From contig DAIDAP010000036.1 of the NCBI GenBank assembly GCA_027310565.1, positions 26,896 through 90,895 on the forward strand: a stretch of 64,000 nucleotides of DNA, given 5' to 3'. Below, piece by piece: positions 1 to 10,691 of this stretch. Within the stretch, counting starts at the first letter, position 1; each line of letters begins with the position of its first letter. The notes below the pieces were generated by a model. That model searched no databases, was not told where the DNA came from, and saw only the letters and a program-made list of their open reading frames with translations. Position numbers and translations under genes: made by a program. This stretch comes from Chloroflexota bacterium (GTDB lineage: Bacteria; Chloroflexota; Limnocylindria; P2-11E).

Positions 1-2
1 CC

Positions 3-3000
3 GGCGTCGCGCTCATGGTGAAGCCGCAGTTCGGCGTCGGGCTCGTCGTCGTGGCCGCGGCCGCGCTCTTCACCTGGATCCGCGAGGGGCAGTGGCGTCC
101 GCCGGTCCGCGTGGCGGTGGCGACCGGCGTGGCCGTCCTCGCGCTCGGCCTGCCGTTCCGCAGCGGGCCGGTCGAGCTCGTCGGGCTCGTCCGCTCCGCG
201 GCCGAGACGTACCCGTACACGTCGCTCTTCGCCTTCAACATCTGGTCGATCGTCGGGGATTTCTGGCGGCCCGACGACGCCTACGTCGTGCCCGGCGCGG
301 TCCTGCTCGTCGCGGGCCTCGCCGCGTCGTGCGCGCCGCTGTGGCGGCGCCGCGACGTCGCCACGCTCCTCGCCGCCGGGACGCTCGCCTCCCTCGCCTT
401 CTACTTCCTGCCCACGCGGGCGCACGAGCGCTACCTGTTCCCCGTGTTCGCGCTGCTCCTGCCGCTCGCCGTGACGCGCGCGCGGCTCCTGTGGCCCTAC
501 GTCGCGCTCGCGGCCTCGTTCGCCCTCACGCTCTACTTCGCGTTCACGCGCTACCCGCAGATCGTCGACCTGCGCACGCCCGAGTGGCTCGAGGCCACGC
601 TCTTCACCCGCGGCGGCCAGATCCTCGTCGCGCTGGTCATGCTCGGGCTCGCCGCCGCCATCGCCTGGCGGCTCGCGCGCGGCGACGCCTCGCTCGAGCC
701 CGAGACGGCGCGCGCGGCGGCCGCGCGGGGCGAGCCGGCCGCGCGCGGGCCATGGCGGCTGCCCGCCGCGCTCGCGCCGGGCGGTCCGCCGACGCGGCGC
801 GATCTCACGGCCGCCTTCCTCGTCGCGCTCGTGGTGCTGGCCACGCGCGGGTTCCGGCTCGACGAGCCGCGCGACATGTACTTCGACGAGGTGTACCACG
901 CGCGCACGGCGTACGAGCTGCTCGCGCAGCGCGAGCCGTACGAGTGGACGCACCCGCCCCTGGCGAAGGAGATCATGGCGCTCGGCATCCTGGCGTTCGG
1001 CGACAACCGCGTCGTCGGCAGCGAGCCCGCGCTCGCGGACGCGGTCGCCCTCGCCGTCGGGAACGACGGGCTGCGCGTCTACGCGACCGCGGGCGGCGGC
1101 CTCGAGGCGGCCACGCGGGACGGGCAGCGGCGCTCGCTCGCGACCGGGCTCGGCCCGGTCCGCGCGGCCGCGATCGACGGAGGACAGGTGATCGTCGCCA
1201 CGGACACCGAGCTCCTCGCCGTCCCGCTCGTCGAGCCGCCGGCGGGCGCGCCGATCCCCCGCATCGCGCTCCCGTTCCAGGGCGCCGCGACGCGAGGCCT
1301 CGCCCTCGCCGAGGGCCGGATCGCCGTCGCCACCACCAAGGGCCTCGCGCTCTACCCGTCGTTCGGCGAGCAGGCCCAGGTCGTCCCCGGCGAGGTCGTT
1401 GCGGTGACCGCCAAGCCGGACGCGAGCGAGTACTTCGTCCTCGAGCCCGCCGGCGTCGTGCGCGCGATCGACGCGGTCACCGGTCAGGAGCGGCTGAGGC
1501 TGAGCGGCGGCGGTCCGGGGACGGCCATCGCGTACGTGCAGGCGCCGGACCGCCTCTTCGTCGCGCGCGCCGACACGCCGGCGCTCGACGTCCAGGACCT
1601 CCAGGGCCGCTCGCTGAGCACGGTGCCGCTCGCCAACGCGCGCACCGGCGCGTTCGCGTCCGGGGCGACCGCGCTCGCGGTGGTGACGCGCTCGCAGTTC
1701 CTCTACGCGCTCGCCGACGGGCGCGTCGTCGTCGTCGAGCCGCACGGCGCGTCGCCGTTCGCGTCCATCCCCGTGACCGGGTCGCTCCTCGGCGTCGACG
1801 GCGAGGGGGACAAGCTCGTCGTGGCGGGAGCGGGCCCGGCGCAGCTCGTCGAGACCGGGCGGAGCGCCTTCGCCTGGCGTCTGCCGGGCCTGGTGTTCGC
1901 CGCGCTGCTCGCCTTCTTCCTGTACCTGCTCGCGCGCCGGCTGTTCCGGTCGCCGCTCGTCGCGTACCTCGCGGCGGGCGCGCTCGTCGTGGACGGCTCG
2001 ATGTTCGCGCAGGCCCGCATCGGGATGAACGACGTGTACGTCGGGTTCTTCATCGTCGCGTCCTGGTACTTCATCGCGGCCGCTCACGCGCCCAGGCGCA
2101 GCGCGGCGCTCGACATCCTCATCGCGGGCGTACTCGTCGGCTTCGGCGTCGCCGCGAAGTGGGCCGCCGTGTACACGCTGGGGGGCATCTTCGTCGCCTC
2201 GCTGTTCGTGACCGGCCGGGCCTACCTCGACGGGCGGATCGGCGGCGGCGGGCCGCTCGACCTGCTCGCCGGGCGTGGCCGCAACCTCGTGCTGCTCGCG
2301 GTCGCCTTCGCGCTGATCCCCCTCGCCATCTACCTGGGCTCGTACCGGTCGTGGTTCGGCGGACCGATGCAGCCGTACGGCTGGAGCCTCTGGGAGCTGC
2401 AGCAGCAGATGTACTGGTACCACAGCTCGCTGACCGCGCCCCACTGCGCGGCGTCGCCGTGGTGGGCCTGGCCGCTCGACCTCAAGCCGGTGTACTGGTA
2501 CTTCGGGGCCGCCGGCGGCGGCTGGAACGCGTACGTCTACGACGCCGGGAACATCGTGCTGTTCTGGGTGGCGCTGCCCGCCTCCGCCATCGTCGCCGGC
2601 TACGCCGTCCGCGCCCGGTCCGCCGCGCTGGCCCTCGTCGTGTTCGCGATGCTCACCCAGCTCGTCGCGTGGATCCCGATCTCACGCGTGCTCTTCTTCT
2701 ACCACTTCTTCACCGCCCTGCCCTTCTACCTGCTGGCCCTGGCGATCGTCCTCGCGCTGGTGTTCGAGCGCCGCCGCCGCGCCGTCGTGGTGTACGGCGC
2801 GATCGCGGCCGCCGTCTTCGTGCTCTTCTACCCGTACGTCTCCGCGGTGCCGGTCCCCGGTGAGCTGGGCGCCGCGTACCAGATCCTCCCGACCTGGCAG
2901 TACGACCCCACGTTCTACCCGACGGACTCGTGCCCCACGCCGATCAGCGCGAGCATCGCGTCGTCGCTCACCGTGGGCGTCGCGTGGGTCTACGAGCTCG

Positions 3001-3077
3001 CGTCCCTCGCGCTCGGCGTCGCCGTCGCCGCCGACGTCGGTTTCGTGCGGCGGGCCCTCGCACGCCTCGGGCTGTAG
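3..3077 (+). CDS. Membrane glycosyltransferase, GT87-like N-terminal part plus PMT (GT39)-like part with an inserted propeller-like domain; 5' truncated by window edge
   Basis: Frame open from base 3 (GVALMVKPQF...); FDEVYHA and HPPLAKE motifs, HERYLFP, many TM segments, C-terminal PMT-type helices. Confidence 0.8.
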   Translation, partial: GVALMVKPQFGVGLVVVAAAALFTWIREGQWRPPVRVAVATGVAVLALGLPFRSGPVELVGLVRSAAETYPYTSLFAFNIWSIVGDFWRPDDAYVVPGAVLLVAGLAASCAPLWRRRDVATLLAAGTLASLAFYFLPTRAHERYLFPVFALLLPLAVTRARLLWPYVALAASFALTLYFAFTRYPQIVDLRTPEWLEATLFTRGGQILVALVMLGLAAAIAWRLARGDASLEPETARAAAARGEPAARGPWRLPAALAPGGPPTRRDLTAAFLVALVVLATRGFRLDEPRDMYFDEVYHARTAYELLAQREPYEWTHPPLAKEIMALGILAFGDNRVVGSEPALADAVALAVGNDGLRVYATAGGGLEAATRDGQRRSLATGLGPVRAAAIDGGQVIVATDTELLAVPLVEPPAGAPIPRIALPFQGAATRGLALAEGRIAVATTKGLALYPSFGEQAQVVPGEVVAVTAKPDASEYFVLEPAGVVRAIDAVTGQERLRLSGGGPGTAIAYVQAPDRLFVARADTPALDVQDLQGRSLSTVPLANARTGAFASGATALAVVTRSQFLYALADGRVVVVEPHGASPFASIPVTGSLLGVDGEGDKLVVAGAGPAQLVETGRSAFAWRLPGLVFAALLAFFLYLLARRLFRSPLVAYLAAGALVVDGSMFAQARIGMNDVYVGFFIVASWYFIAAAHAPRRSAALDILIAGVLVGFGVAAKWAAVYTLGGIFVASLFVTGRAYLDGRIGGGGPLDLLAGRGRNLVLLAVAFALIPLAIYLGSYRSWFGGPMQPYGWSLWELQQQMYWYHSSLTAPHCAASPWWAWPLDLKPVYWYFGAAGGGWNAYVYDAGNIVLFWVALPASAIVAGYAVRARSAALALVVFAMLTQLVAWIPISRVLFFYHFFTALPFYLLALAIVLALVFERRRRAVVVYGAIAAAVFVLFYPYVSAVPVPGELGAAYQILPTWQYDPTFYPTDSCPTPISASIASSLTVGVAWVYELASLALGVAVAADVGFVRRALARLGL

Positions 3078-3081
3078 GGCG

Positions 3082-3861
3082 CTAGCGAGTCGGCGGGAAG
3101 CTGAGGACGAGCGCGATCGCCGCCGCGGTGAGGATCACGACGAACGCGACGACGATGCCGAAGACGAAGAGGCCACGCGAGCCGCGCGCCGGCCGGTCGC
3201 GCGGCGCGTACAGCACCACGGTGACGTTGTCCTCGCCGCCGCGCACGAGCGCCAGGTCCACCAGGCGGTCGACTGCGGCCTGCGGCCCGCCGGCGCTCAC
3301 CGCGGCGGCGATCTCCTCGTCCGCCACGTGCCGCGTGAGGCCGTCCGAGCAGAGGACGAGGCGGTCGCCGGCGGCCAGCGTCTCGGCGTAGACGTCGGGC
3401 TGCACGCCGCGCTCGTCGCCGACGAACCGCGTGATCGCGTTCGCGGAGTCGCCGCTGTGGTCCTCGGTGATCTGGCGCGAGGCGCCGGTGCGGACGAGAT
3501 AGGCCCGGCTGTCGCCGAGGTTCGCGATCACGGCCTCGTCGCCGCGGATCGCCGCCGCGACGAGGGTGCTCGCGGCGCCGGGGTTCCCCGAGTCCTTCGC
3601 GGCGCGCAGCACGGCGCCGTTCGCCTCGCGCGCCGCCTCGGCCAGCGCGTCGCCGAGCGCGCGGTCGCGCGGCGCCGCGAAGAACCGCTCGGCGAGCTCG
3701 GTCACCGCGGCCTGCGCGGCGATCTCGCCGCCGGCCTCGCCGGCCACGCCGTCGGCGACGGCGAGGAGCACCGTCGAGCGCTCCTCGCGCACGACGTAGC
3801 GGTCCTCGTTCCCCTCCCGCACGCGCCCGGTGTCGGTGCGTGCGGCCGTGCGTGCCGTCAG
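3082..3861 (-). CDS. PP2C-family serine/threonine protein phosphatase
   Basis: TDTGRVREGNEDRY, AVADGVAGEAGGE, LGDSRAYL, LCSDGLTRHV, GGEDNVTVV motifs; C-terminal TM. Start uncertain (ORF open to 3990; no ATG/GTG/TTG directly after the kinase stop). Confidence 0.85.
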   Translation of the reverse strand: MTARTAARTDTGRVREGNEDRYVVREERSTVLLAVADGVAGEAGGEIAAQAAVTELAERFFAAPRDRALGDALAEAAREANGAVLRAAKDSGNPGAASTLVAAAIRGDEAVIANLGDSRAYLVRTGASRQITEDHSGDSANAITRFVGDERGVQPDVYAETLAAGDRLVLCSDGLTRHVADEEIAAAVSAGGPQAAVDRLVDLALVRGGEDNVTVVLYAPRDRPARGSRGLFVFGIVVAFVVILTAAAIALVLSFPPTR

Positions 3862-3874
3862 CGCGCGTCCCCCG

Positions 3875-5143
3875 TCACGGGATGCAGTCCCGGCCCGCGA
3901 CGTAGAACACCTGCGCCGTCGCTCCGCGCTGGAACGAGGCGTCTGCCGCGGGCACCTGACGCACGATGCTGCACGGCCTGCCGTTTGCACCGCTCTCCGG
4001 CGAGTACTCCATGAGGCCGAAGCCCGCGCCGATGAGCACCGGCCGCGCCTCCTTGAGCGTCTTGCCGACGACGTTCGGCGTGCGGCCCGCCGCCGCGGAC
4101 GCCGAGGGCGCCGGCGACGCGTTCGGGCCGCCCGTCGGAAGCCCGCCGCTCTGGAACACCGCGAAGACGGCGAGCGTCCCGACGAGCACGGCGATGACCG
4201 CGAGCAGCGCGAGCGTCGTGTCGATGCGCGGTCCGGAGCGGCGCAGCGCCTTCGGCCCCGGCAGCACGCTCGTGGCGTCGCCGCGGTCGGCCGCCTGCGT
4301 GAGCGCGCGCGCGAACTGGCCGGCGCTCGCGTAGCGCGCGCGCGGATCGCGCGCGAGCGCGCGGCCGATGACGCGGTCGACCTCGTCGCTCACGCCGGCA
4401 CGCCGGCCGCGCAGCGTCGGCGGCGGCCCGTCGAGACGCAGGCGCAGCAGGTCGTCGGTCTCGAGCTCGGCGTACGCCGGCCGTCCCGCGAGGAGCTCGT
4501 ACGCGACGAGGCCGAGGCTGTAGATGTCGCTCTGCTCGGTCGGCGGGTCGCCGAGGACGCGCTCCGGGGCGATGTACCGCGCCGTGCCGATGAGCTCGTG
4601 CTCGCCCGGTCCGCGCGCGGCGCGCGCGATGCCGAAGTCGGCGAGCTTCGCGCGGCCGTGGTCGTCGACGATGACGTTGGCGGGCTTCACGTCGCAGTGG
4701 ATGACGCCGGCCTCGTGCGCGGCGTCGAGGGCGGCGGCGACCTGCGCCACGATCCGCGCGGCCTCGTACGCGGGCAGCGCGCCGCGCTCGGCGACGATGT
4801 CCCGCAGCGTCCTCCCGCGGACGTACTCCATGACCATGAACGAGCGGCCGTCGTCGCGTCCCTCGTCGAAGACCGTGACGACGTTGGGGTGGGAGACCTG
4901 CGCGGCGCGGCGGGCCTCGTCGGCGAAGCGCTCGCGGAACGCCTCGTCCGCGTCCGTGCCGAGGAGCTTCACCGCGACCTCGCGTCCGAGCCGCTCGTCG
5001 CGGGCGCGCCAGACCTCGCCGGCCCCGCCCGCGTCGATGCGCTGGAGCATGCGGTAGCGCTCGGCGAGCAGCTCGGTGCGCTCCTCGTCGCCGGTCGTCG
5101 CGGCCCTGCGGTCGTCCGTCGGCACGTGCGCCCCTCCCGGCAA
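3875..5143 (-). CDS. Serine/threonine protein kinase, PknB-like, with TM and C-terminal PASTA-like domain
   Basis: YRMLQRIDAGGAGEVWRARD, VAVKLL, HCDVKPANV, DFGIAR; TM LLAVIAVLVGTLAVF; PNVVGKTLKEARPVL. Confidence 0.9.
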   Translation of the reverse strand: MPGGAHVPTDDRRAATTGDEERTELLAERYRMLQRIDAGGAGEVWRARDERLGREVAVKLLGTDADEAFRERFADEARRAAQVSHPNVVTVFDEGRDDGRSFMVMEYVRGRTLRDIVAERGALPAYEAARIVAQVAAALDAAHEAGVIHCDVKPANVIVDDHGRAKLADFGIARAARGPGEHELIGTARYIAPERVLGDPPTEQSDIYSLGLVAYELLAGRPAYAELETDDLLRLRLDGPPPTLRGRRAGVSDEVDRVIGRALARDPRARYASAGQFARALTQAADRGDATSVLPGPKALRRSGPRIDTTLALLAVIAVLVGTLAVFAVFQSGGLPTGGPNASPAPSASAAAGRTPNVVGKTLKEARPVLIGAGFGLMEYSPESGANGRPCSIVRQVPAADASFQRGATAQVFYVAGRDCIP

Positions 5144-5146
5144 ACC

Positions 5147-6307
5147 CTAGGCCAGCGCCAGCAGGGCGTGCAGCGCGGCCTCGTACACGTGGTCGAATCC
5201 GGCGATGGTGAGCTCTTCGGCCATGAGATCCTCGACCGCCGGCGCGGGCAGGGGCACGACGCGCAGCGACCGTACGCGCCCGTCGAGGAGGACCGTCGCG
5301 GTGACGTGGCGCTCGTCCGGCGCCCGCTTGAGCACGAACTCGGCGACCTCGCCACGGCGCCGGCACCGGAGGCGGAACCCGGTGGTGTCCCCCGGCGCGA
5401 CGCCGCGCTCGAAGCGCGGGCGCACGCGGACGGCCAGCGGCGTGCCGTCGGCGCGCGTCATCCGGAAGAGCAGGCCGCCCGCCTCGGCGGGCGCGAGGCT
5501 CTCCGCGGGCCGCCACCCCAGACGCGACGTGAGCCACCCGACGAGGAGCAGCGCCTGCGAGGGATGGATGTCGCGGCCGTCCATGTCGACGCCGAAGCCG
5601 ACGCCGACGCCGATCGTCGCGTCGAGGAACGGCCGCCAGGCCTCGACGTCGAAGAACTGCGCGACGAGCTCGCGCCACGGGGTGAGCCGGGTCCAGTTGA
5701 GATCCGTGATCGCGATGCGCCCGCCGTCGCCGCGCCCGACGAGGCGCGCGAGGTGCGCGAGCGTCTCGGCCGGACGCGCGAAGTCCGCCGAGTCGACGAC
5801 GAGCCGGTCCGCGAGCGCGACGAGGTCGTCGAATCGCCGCGCCCGAGGCGGCGGCGAATCGGTCCACCAGAGGAACACCGGAAGGTCGGGGACGAGCAGC
5901 GGGATGACGACGCTGCGCAGGCGCGCGTCGTCGTCGTCGCGCACGCGCACGAGGATCTGCTCGCAGCGGCACACGCCGGCGCGGTCGTCGACGCGCGGGA
6001 TCCGGCAGCGCAGGTCGAGGTCCGCCGGTGGACCGCCGGGATCGCGGTCACGCCACACGACGATCGCGCGCGAGGGATGCCGCTGCGCCAGCCGGACGAT
6101 GCCGCGCGCCGCGCGCTCGGCGTGGACGCCGCGCTCGGCGTAGACGACGACGTTGAGCACGGCCGCCCGCGCGACCGTGTGGCCCTGCTCGCGCGCGTGC
6201 GCCCCGGCCGCGTGGCGCAGCCGCGCGAGCTCGCGCTCGAGCGCGCCGACGCTCGGGGCGGCCGTACCCCACACGGCCTCGTCGACGGCCGTCATGCCTT
6301 CCGCCAC
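5147..6307 (-). CDS. opcA: Glucose-6-phosphate dehydrogenase assembly protein OpcA
   Basis: VLNVVVYAE, HPSRAIV, LLVPDLPVFLWW; overlaps zwf. Confidence 0.88.
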   Translation of the reverse strand: MAEGMTAVDEAVWGTAAPSVGALERELARLRHAAGAHAREQGHTVARAAVLNVVVYAERGVHAERAARGIVRLAQRHPSRAIVVWRDRDPGGPPADLDLRCRIPRVDDRAGVCRCEQILVRVRDDDDARLRSVVIPLLVPDLPVFLWWTDSPPPRARRFDDLVALADRLVVDSADFARPAETLAHLARLVGRGDGGRIAITDLNWTRLTPWRELVAQFFDVEAWRPFLDATIGVGVGFGVDMDGRDIHPSQALLLVGWLTSRLGWRPAESLAPAEAGGLLFRMTRADGTPLAVRVRPRFERGVAPGDTTGFRLRCRRRGEVAEFVLKRAPDERHVTATVLLDGRVRSLRVVPLPAPAVEDLMAEELTIAGFDHVYEAALHALLALA

Positions 6308-7817
6308 ACGCGGCCGTCGCGCCGCACGAGCGCGTCGGCCTCATCGGGGCCCCACGAGCCGGCCGGGTACGTGCCGAGCGGCGGCTCCCCGCGCGCCCAC
6401 GCGGCCAGGATCGGATCGACGAAGGCCCACTGCTGCTCGACCTCGTCGCGCCGCGTGAACAGCGTCGCGTCGCCGCGCATCGCGTCGACGATGAGCGTCT
6501 CGTACGCGTCGGGCGCGTCGACCATGAACGACGCGCCGTAGACGAAGTCCATGTTCACCGAGCGGATGCGGAACCCCTGCACCGGGACCTTCGCGCCGAA
6601 CGTGAGCGAGATGCCCTCGTCGGGCTGGATGCGCAGGACGAGCTCGTTCGCCTCCACGCCCTCGGCCTCCCGCGTGAAGATGCGGTGCGGAGCGACGCGG
6701 AAGCGGACCGCGATCTCTGTCGAGCGCTTCGGCAGCCGCTTCCCGGTCCGCAGGTAGAACGGGATGCCCTCCCAGCGCCAGTTGTCGACGAAGCACTTGA
6801 GCGCGACGAACGTCTCGGTCCCGGACGCGGGCGCGATGCCCGCTTCGGACCGGTAGCCCGCCACGGCCCGGCCCTCGATGTACCCGGGGCCGTACTGCCC
6901 GCGAGCGGTGTGCGCCGGCGCCTCCTCCGGGCCGATCGGCCGCAGCGCGCGGAGGACCTTCACCTTCTCGTCCCGCACCGCGCGGTCGTCGAACGCGGCG
7001 GGCGGCTCCATGGCCACGAGCGCGAGGAGCTGCAGCAGGTGGTTCTGCACGATGTCGCGCATCGCGCCGGCGGCGTCGTAATACTCCGCCCGCTCCTCGA
7101 TGCCGAGCGTCTCGGCCACGGTGATCTGCACGTGGTCCACGTACTGCCGGTTCCAGATCGGCTCGAAGATCCCGTTCGCGAAGCGGAGCACGAGGACGTT
7201 CTGCACGGTCTCCTTGCCGAGGTAGTGGTCGATGCGGAACACCTCGTCCTCGCGGAAGACCTCGTGCACGATCCGCGACAGCTCAGTCGCGGAGCGCAGG
7301 TCGTGGCCGAACGGCTTCTCGACGACGACGCGCGAGGATCCCGGCCCGCGCAGGCCGTGCGCCCCGATCGCGCGGATGATCGGCGCGTAGGCCGCCGGCG
7401 GGGTGGCCAGGTAGAACAGGCGGTTCCCGTCCGCGCCGACCTCCGCGTCGACCCGCTGGAGCTCGCCCGCGAGCCGGTCGTAGCCGGCGTCGTCGGGCGT
7501 CGCGACGAAGCGGAGGTGCTGCGCGAAGGTCGACCAGACGTCCTCGTTGATCGGCCGCGTGCGGCTGTGCTGCGCGACCGCGTCGTGGACCTCGTCGCGG
7601 AACTCCTCGTCGCTCATCGGTCGACGCGCGGCGCTCACGACCGCGAAGGCGGCCGGCAGGAGCCGCTGCAGCGCGAGGTTGTAGAGGGCGGGCAGGAGCT
7701 TGCGGCGGGCGAGGTCGCCCGAGCCGCCGAAGAGGACCAGCGTGGTGGGTCGCGGCGCGCGCGCGAGGCGCAGCCCCTCGCGCAGCGGGTTCGGCGCGAC
7801 GGCCGTGGCGCTCGCGG

Positions 7818-7821
<4 letters not shown>
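6292..7821 (-). CDS. zwf: Glucose-6-phosphate 1-dehydrogenase
   Basis: GGSGDLARRKLLPALYNL, RIDHYLGKETVQN, RTGKRLPKR. Confidence 0.97.
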
Positions 7822-8720
<899 letters not shown>

Positions 8721-8801
8721 GCCGCTCACCCTCCGGTGCTGGTGCCGCCGAGCATAGGCCCGACCTCCGTGGAGCGACCCGTGCGGTACCGTGGAGCGCC
8801 T

Positions 8802-10664
8802 ATGGCGACGGTCAGCGCGATCGGGAGCCGCGTCGACCTCTACCGCTCCCTCGCCCGGCAGCTGCGGGCGGACAGCATCCGGTCGTCGACGGCGGCCGGA
8901 TCCGGCCACCCGACCTCGTCGCTCTCGGCGGCCGACCTCGCGGCCGTGCTCCTCGCCGGCCACTTCCGCTACGACTGGTCGCGGCCCGACGATCCGGCGA
9001 ACGACCACCTCATCTTCTCGAAGGGCCACGCGTCGCCGCTCCTGTACGCGATGCTCCGCGCCGCCGGCGCGATCGACGACGCCGAGCTGCTCACGTTCCG
9101 CAGGCTCGGGTCGCGCCTCGAGGGCCATCCGACCCCGGTGCTGCCGTGGGTCGACGTCGCCACCGGGTCGCTCGGGCAGGGCATGCCCATCGCGGTGGGC
9201 ATGGCGTTCGCGGCGAAGCGCCTGTGGAGCGCGCCCTTCCACGTCTGGACGCTGCTCGGCGACAGCGAGAGCGCCGAAGGGTCGGTCTGGGAGGGCTTCG
9301 ACCTCGGCGGCCACGAGGGCCTCGAGAACGTCACCGTGATCGTCGACGTGAACCGGCTCGGCCAGCGCGGCCCGACGGAGCTCGGGTGGGACACCGACGC
9401 GTACGCCGCGCGCATCGAGTCGTTCGGCTGGGACGCGATCGAGATCGACGGCCACGACCTCGCGCAGATCGACGACGCGCTCGGCCGCGCGCGCGACGCG
9501 CGCCGCCCGACCGCGATCGTCGCGCGCACCGTGAAGGGGAAGGGCGTGTCGTTCCTCGAAGACAAAGAGGGCTGGCACGGGAAGGCGCTCGCGCCCGACC
9601 AGGCCGAGCAGGCGCTGCGCGAGCTCGGCGCGGAGCCCTCGCGCACGTTCGACACGCCCGGGCCGCCCCGGTGGGCGCCGCCGGCCGCGCCCGCGCCGCG
9701 CGCGCCGGAGCTGCCCGCCTACACCGCCGCCGTCGCGACGCGCAAGGCCTACGGCGAGGCGCTCGCCGCCGTCGCCGCCGCGCGCGCCGACGTCGTGGCG
9801 CTCGACGCCGAGGTGTCGAACTCCACGCACGCCGAGGACGTGAAGAAGACCGCGCCGGAGCGCTTCTTCGAGATGTACATCGCCGAGCAGAAGATGGTCG
9901 CGGCGGCGGTGGGCATGCAGGTGCTCGGCTTCCGCCCGTTCGCCTCGACGTTCGCCGCGTTCCTCACGCGCGCGTACGACTTCGTGCGCATGGCCGCGGT
10001 CTCGCGCGCGAGCATCCGGCTCGCCGGGTCGCACGCCGGCGTGTCGATCGGCGAGGACGGCCCCTCGCAGATGGCGCTCGAGGACCTCGCGATGATGCGC
10101 GCGGTCCACGGGAGCACGGTGCTGTACCCGAGCGACGGCAACCAGACCACCAAGCTCGTCGCGCAGATGGCCGACCGCGAGGGGATCGTCTACATGCGCA
10201 CGACGCGGGAGAAGACGCCGATCCTCTACGACGCCGCGGACGCGTTCCCGATCGGCGGGAGCCGGATCGTCCGCGGCGGCGGCGACGACGACCGCGTGAC
10301 GATCGTCGCCGCCGGCATCACGCTGCACGAGGCGGTGAAGGCGGCCGACGCGCTGGCGCACGAGGGCGTCCGCGTGCGGGTCATCGACGCGTACAGCGTG
10401 AAGCCGATCGACGCGCGGGCGATCGCCGACGCGGTCACGGCCAGCGGCGGCCGGCTGGTGGTCGCCGAGGATCACTGGCCCGAGGGCGGTATCGGCGAGG
10501 CCGTGCTCGAGGCGCTGGCCGCCGCGGGCGTGCGGGGCGTGGCGCTCCGCCACCTCGCGGTGCGCGAGATGCCCGGCTCGGCCAGGCCCGCGGAGCTGCT
10601 GCGCGCGGCGGGCATCGACGCGGAGGCCGTCGCGAACGCGGTGCGGGAGCTGCTGCGCCCCTAG
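8802..10664 (+). CDS. tkt: Transketolase
   Basis: SGHPTSSLSAADL, LIFSKGHASPLLYA, GSLGQGMPIAVGMA, TVKGKGVSFLED, GVSIGEDGPSQMALED. Confidence 0.95.
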   Translation: MATVSAIGSRVDLYRSLARQLRADSIRSSTAAGSGHPTSSLSAADLAAVLLAGHFRYDWSRPDDPANDHLIFSKGHASPLLYAMLRAAGAIDDAELLTFRRLGSRLEGHPTPVLPWVDVATGSLGQGMPIAVGMAFAAKRLWSAPFHVWTLLGDSESAEGSVWEGFDLGGHEGLENVTVIVDVNRLGQRGPTELGWDTDAYAARIESFGWDAIEIDGHDLAQIDDALGRARDARRPTAIVARTVKGKGVSFLEDKEGWHGKALAPDQAEQALRELGAEPSRTFDTPGPPRWAPPAAPAPRAPELPAYTAAVATRKAYGEALAAVAAARADVVALDAEVSNSTHAEDVKKTAPERFFEMYIAEQKMVAAAVGMQVLGFRPFASTFAAFLTRAYDFVRMAAVSRASIRLAGSHAGVSIGEDGPSQMALEDLAMMRAVHGSTVLYPSDGNQTTKLVAQMADREGIVYMRTTREKTPILYDAADAFPIGGSRIVRGGGDDDRVTIVAAGITLHEAVKAADALAHEGVRVRVIDAYSVKPIDARAIADAVTASGGRLVVAEDHWPEGGIGEAVLEALAAAGVRGVALRHLAVREMPGSARPAELLRAAGIDAEAVANAVRELLRP

Positions 10665-10691
10665 GCGGCTCCGTCCGCTACCGTCTCCCCG

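Noticed and set aside
3862-3990. Upstream extension of the phosphatase to 3990
   Set aside because: Would overlap the kinase C-terminus by about 116 nt with non-conserved sequence; a later start is more plausible
3830-6541. 903-aa plus-strand ORF opposite the kinase and opcA
   Set aside because: Shadow ORF from high GC: Arg/Ala-rich, no family motifs, antisense to well-supported genes
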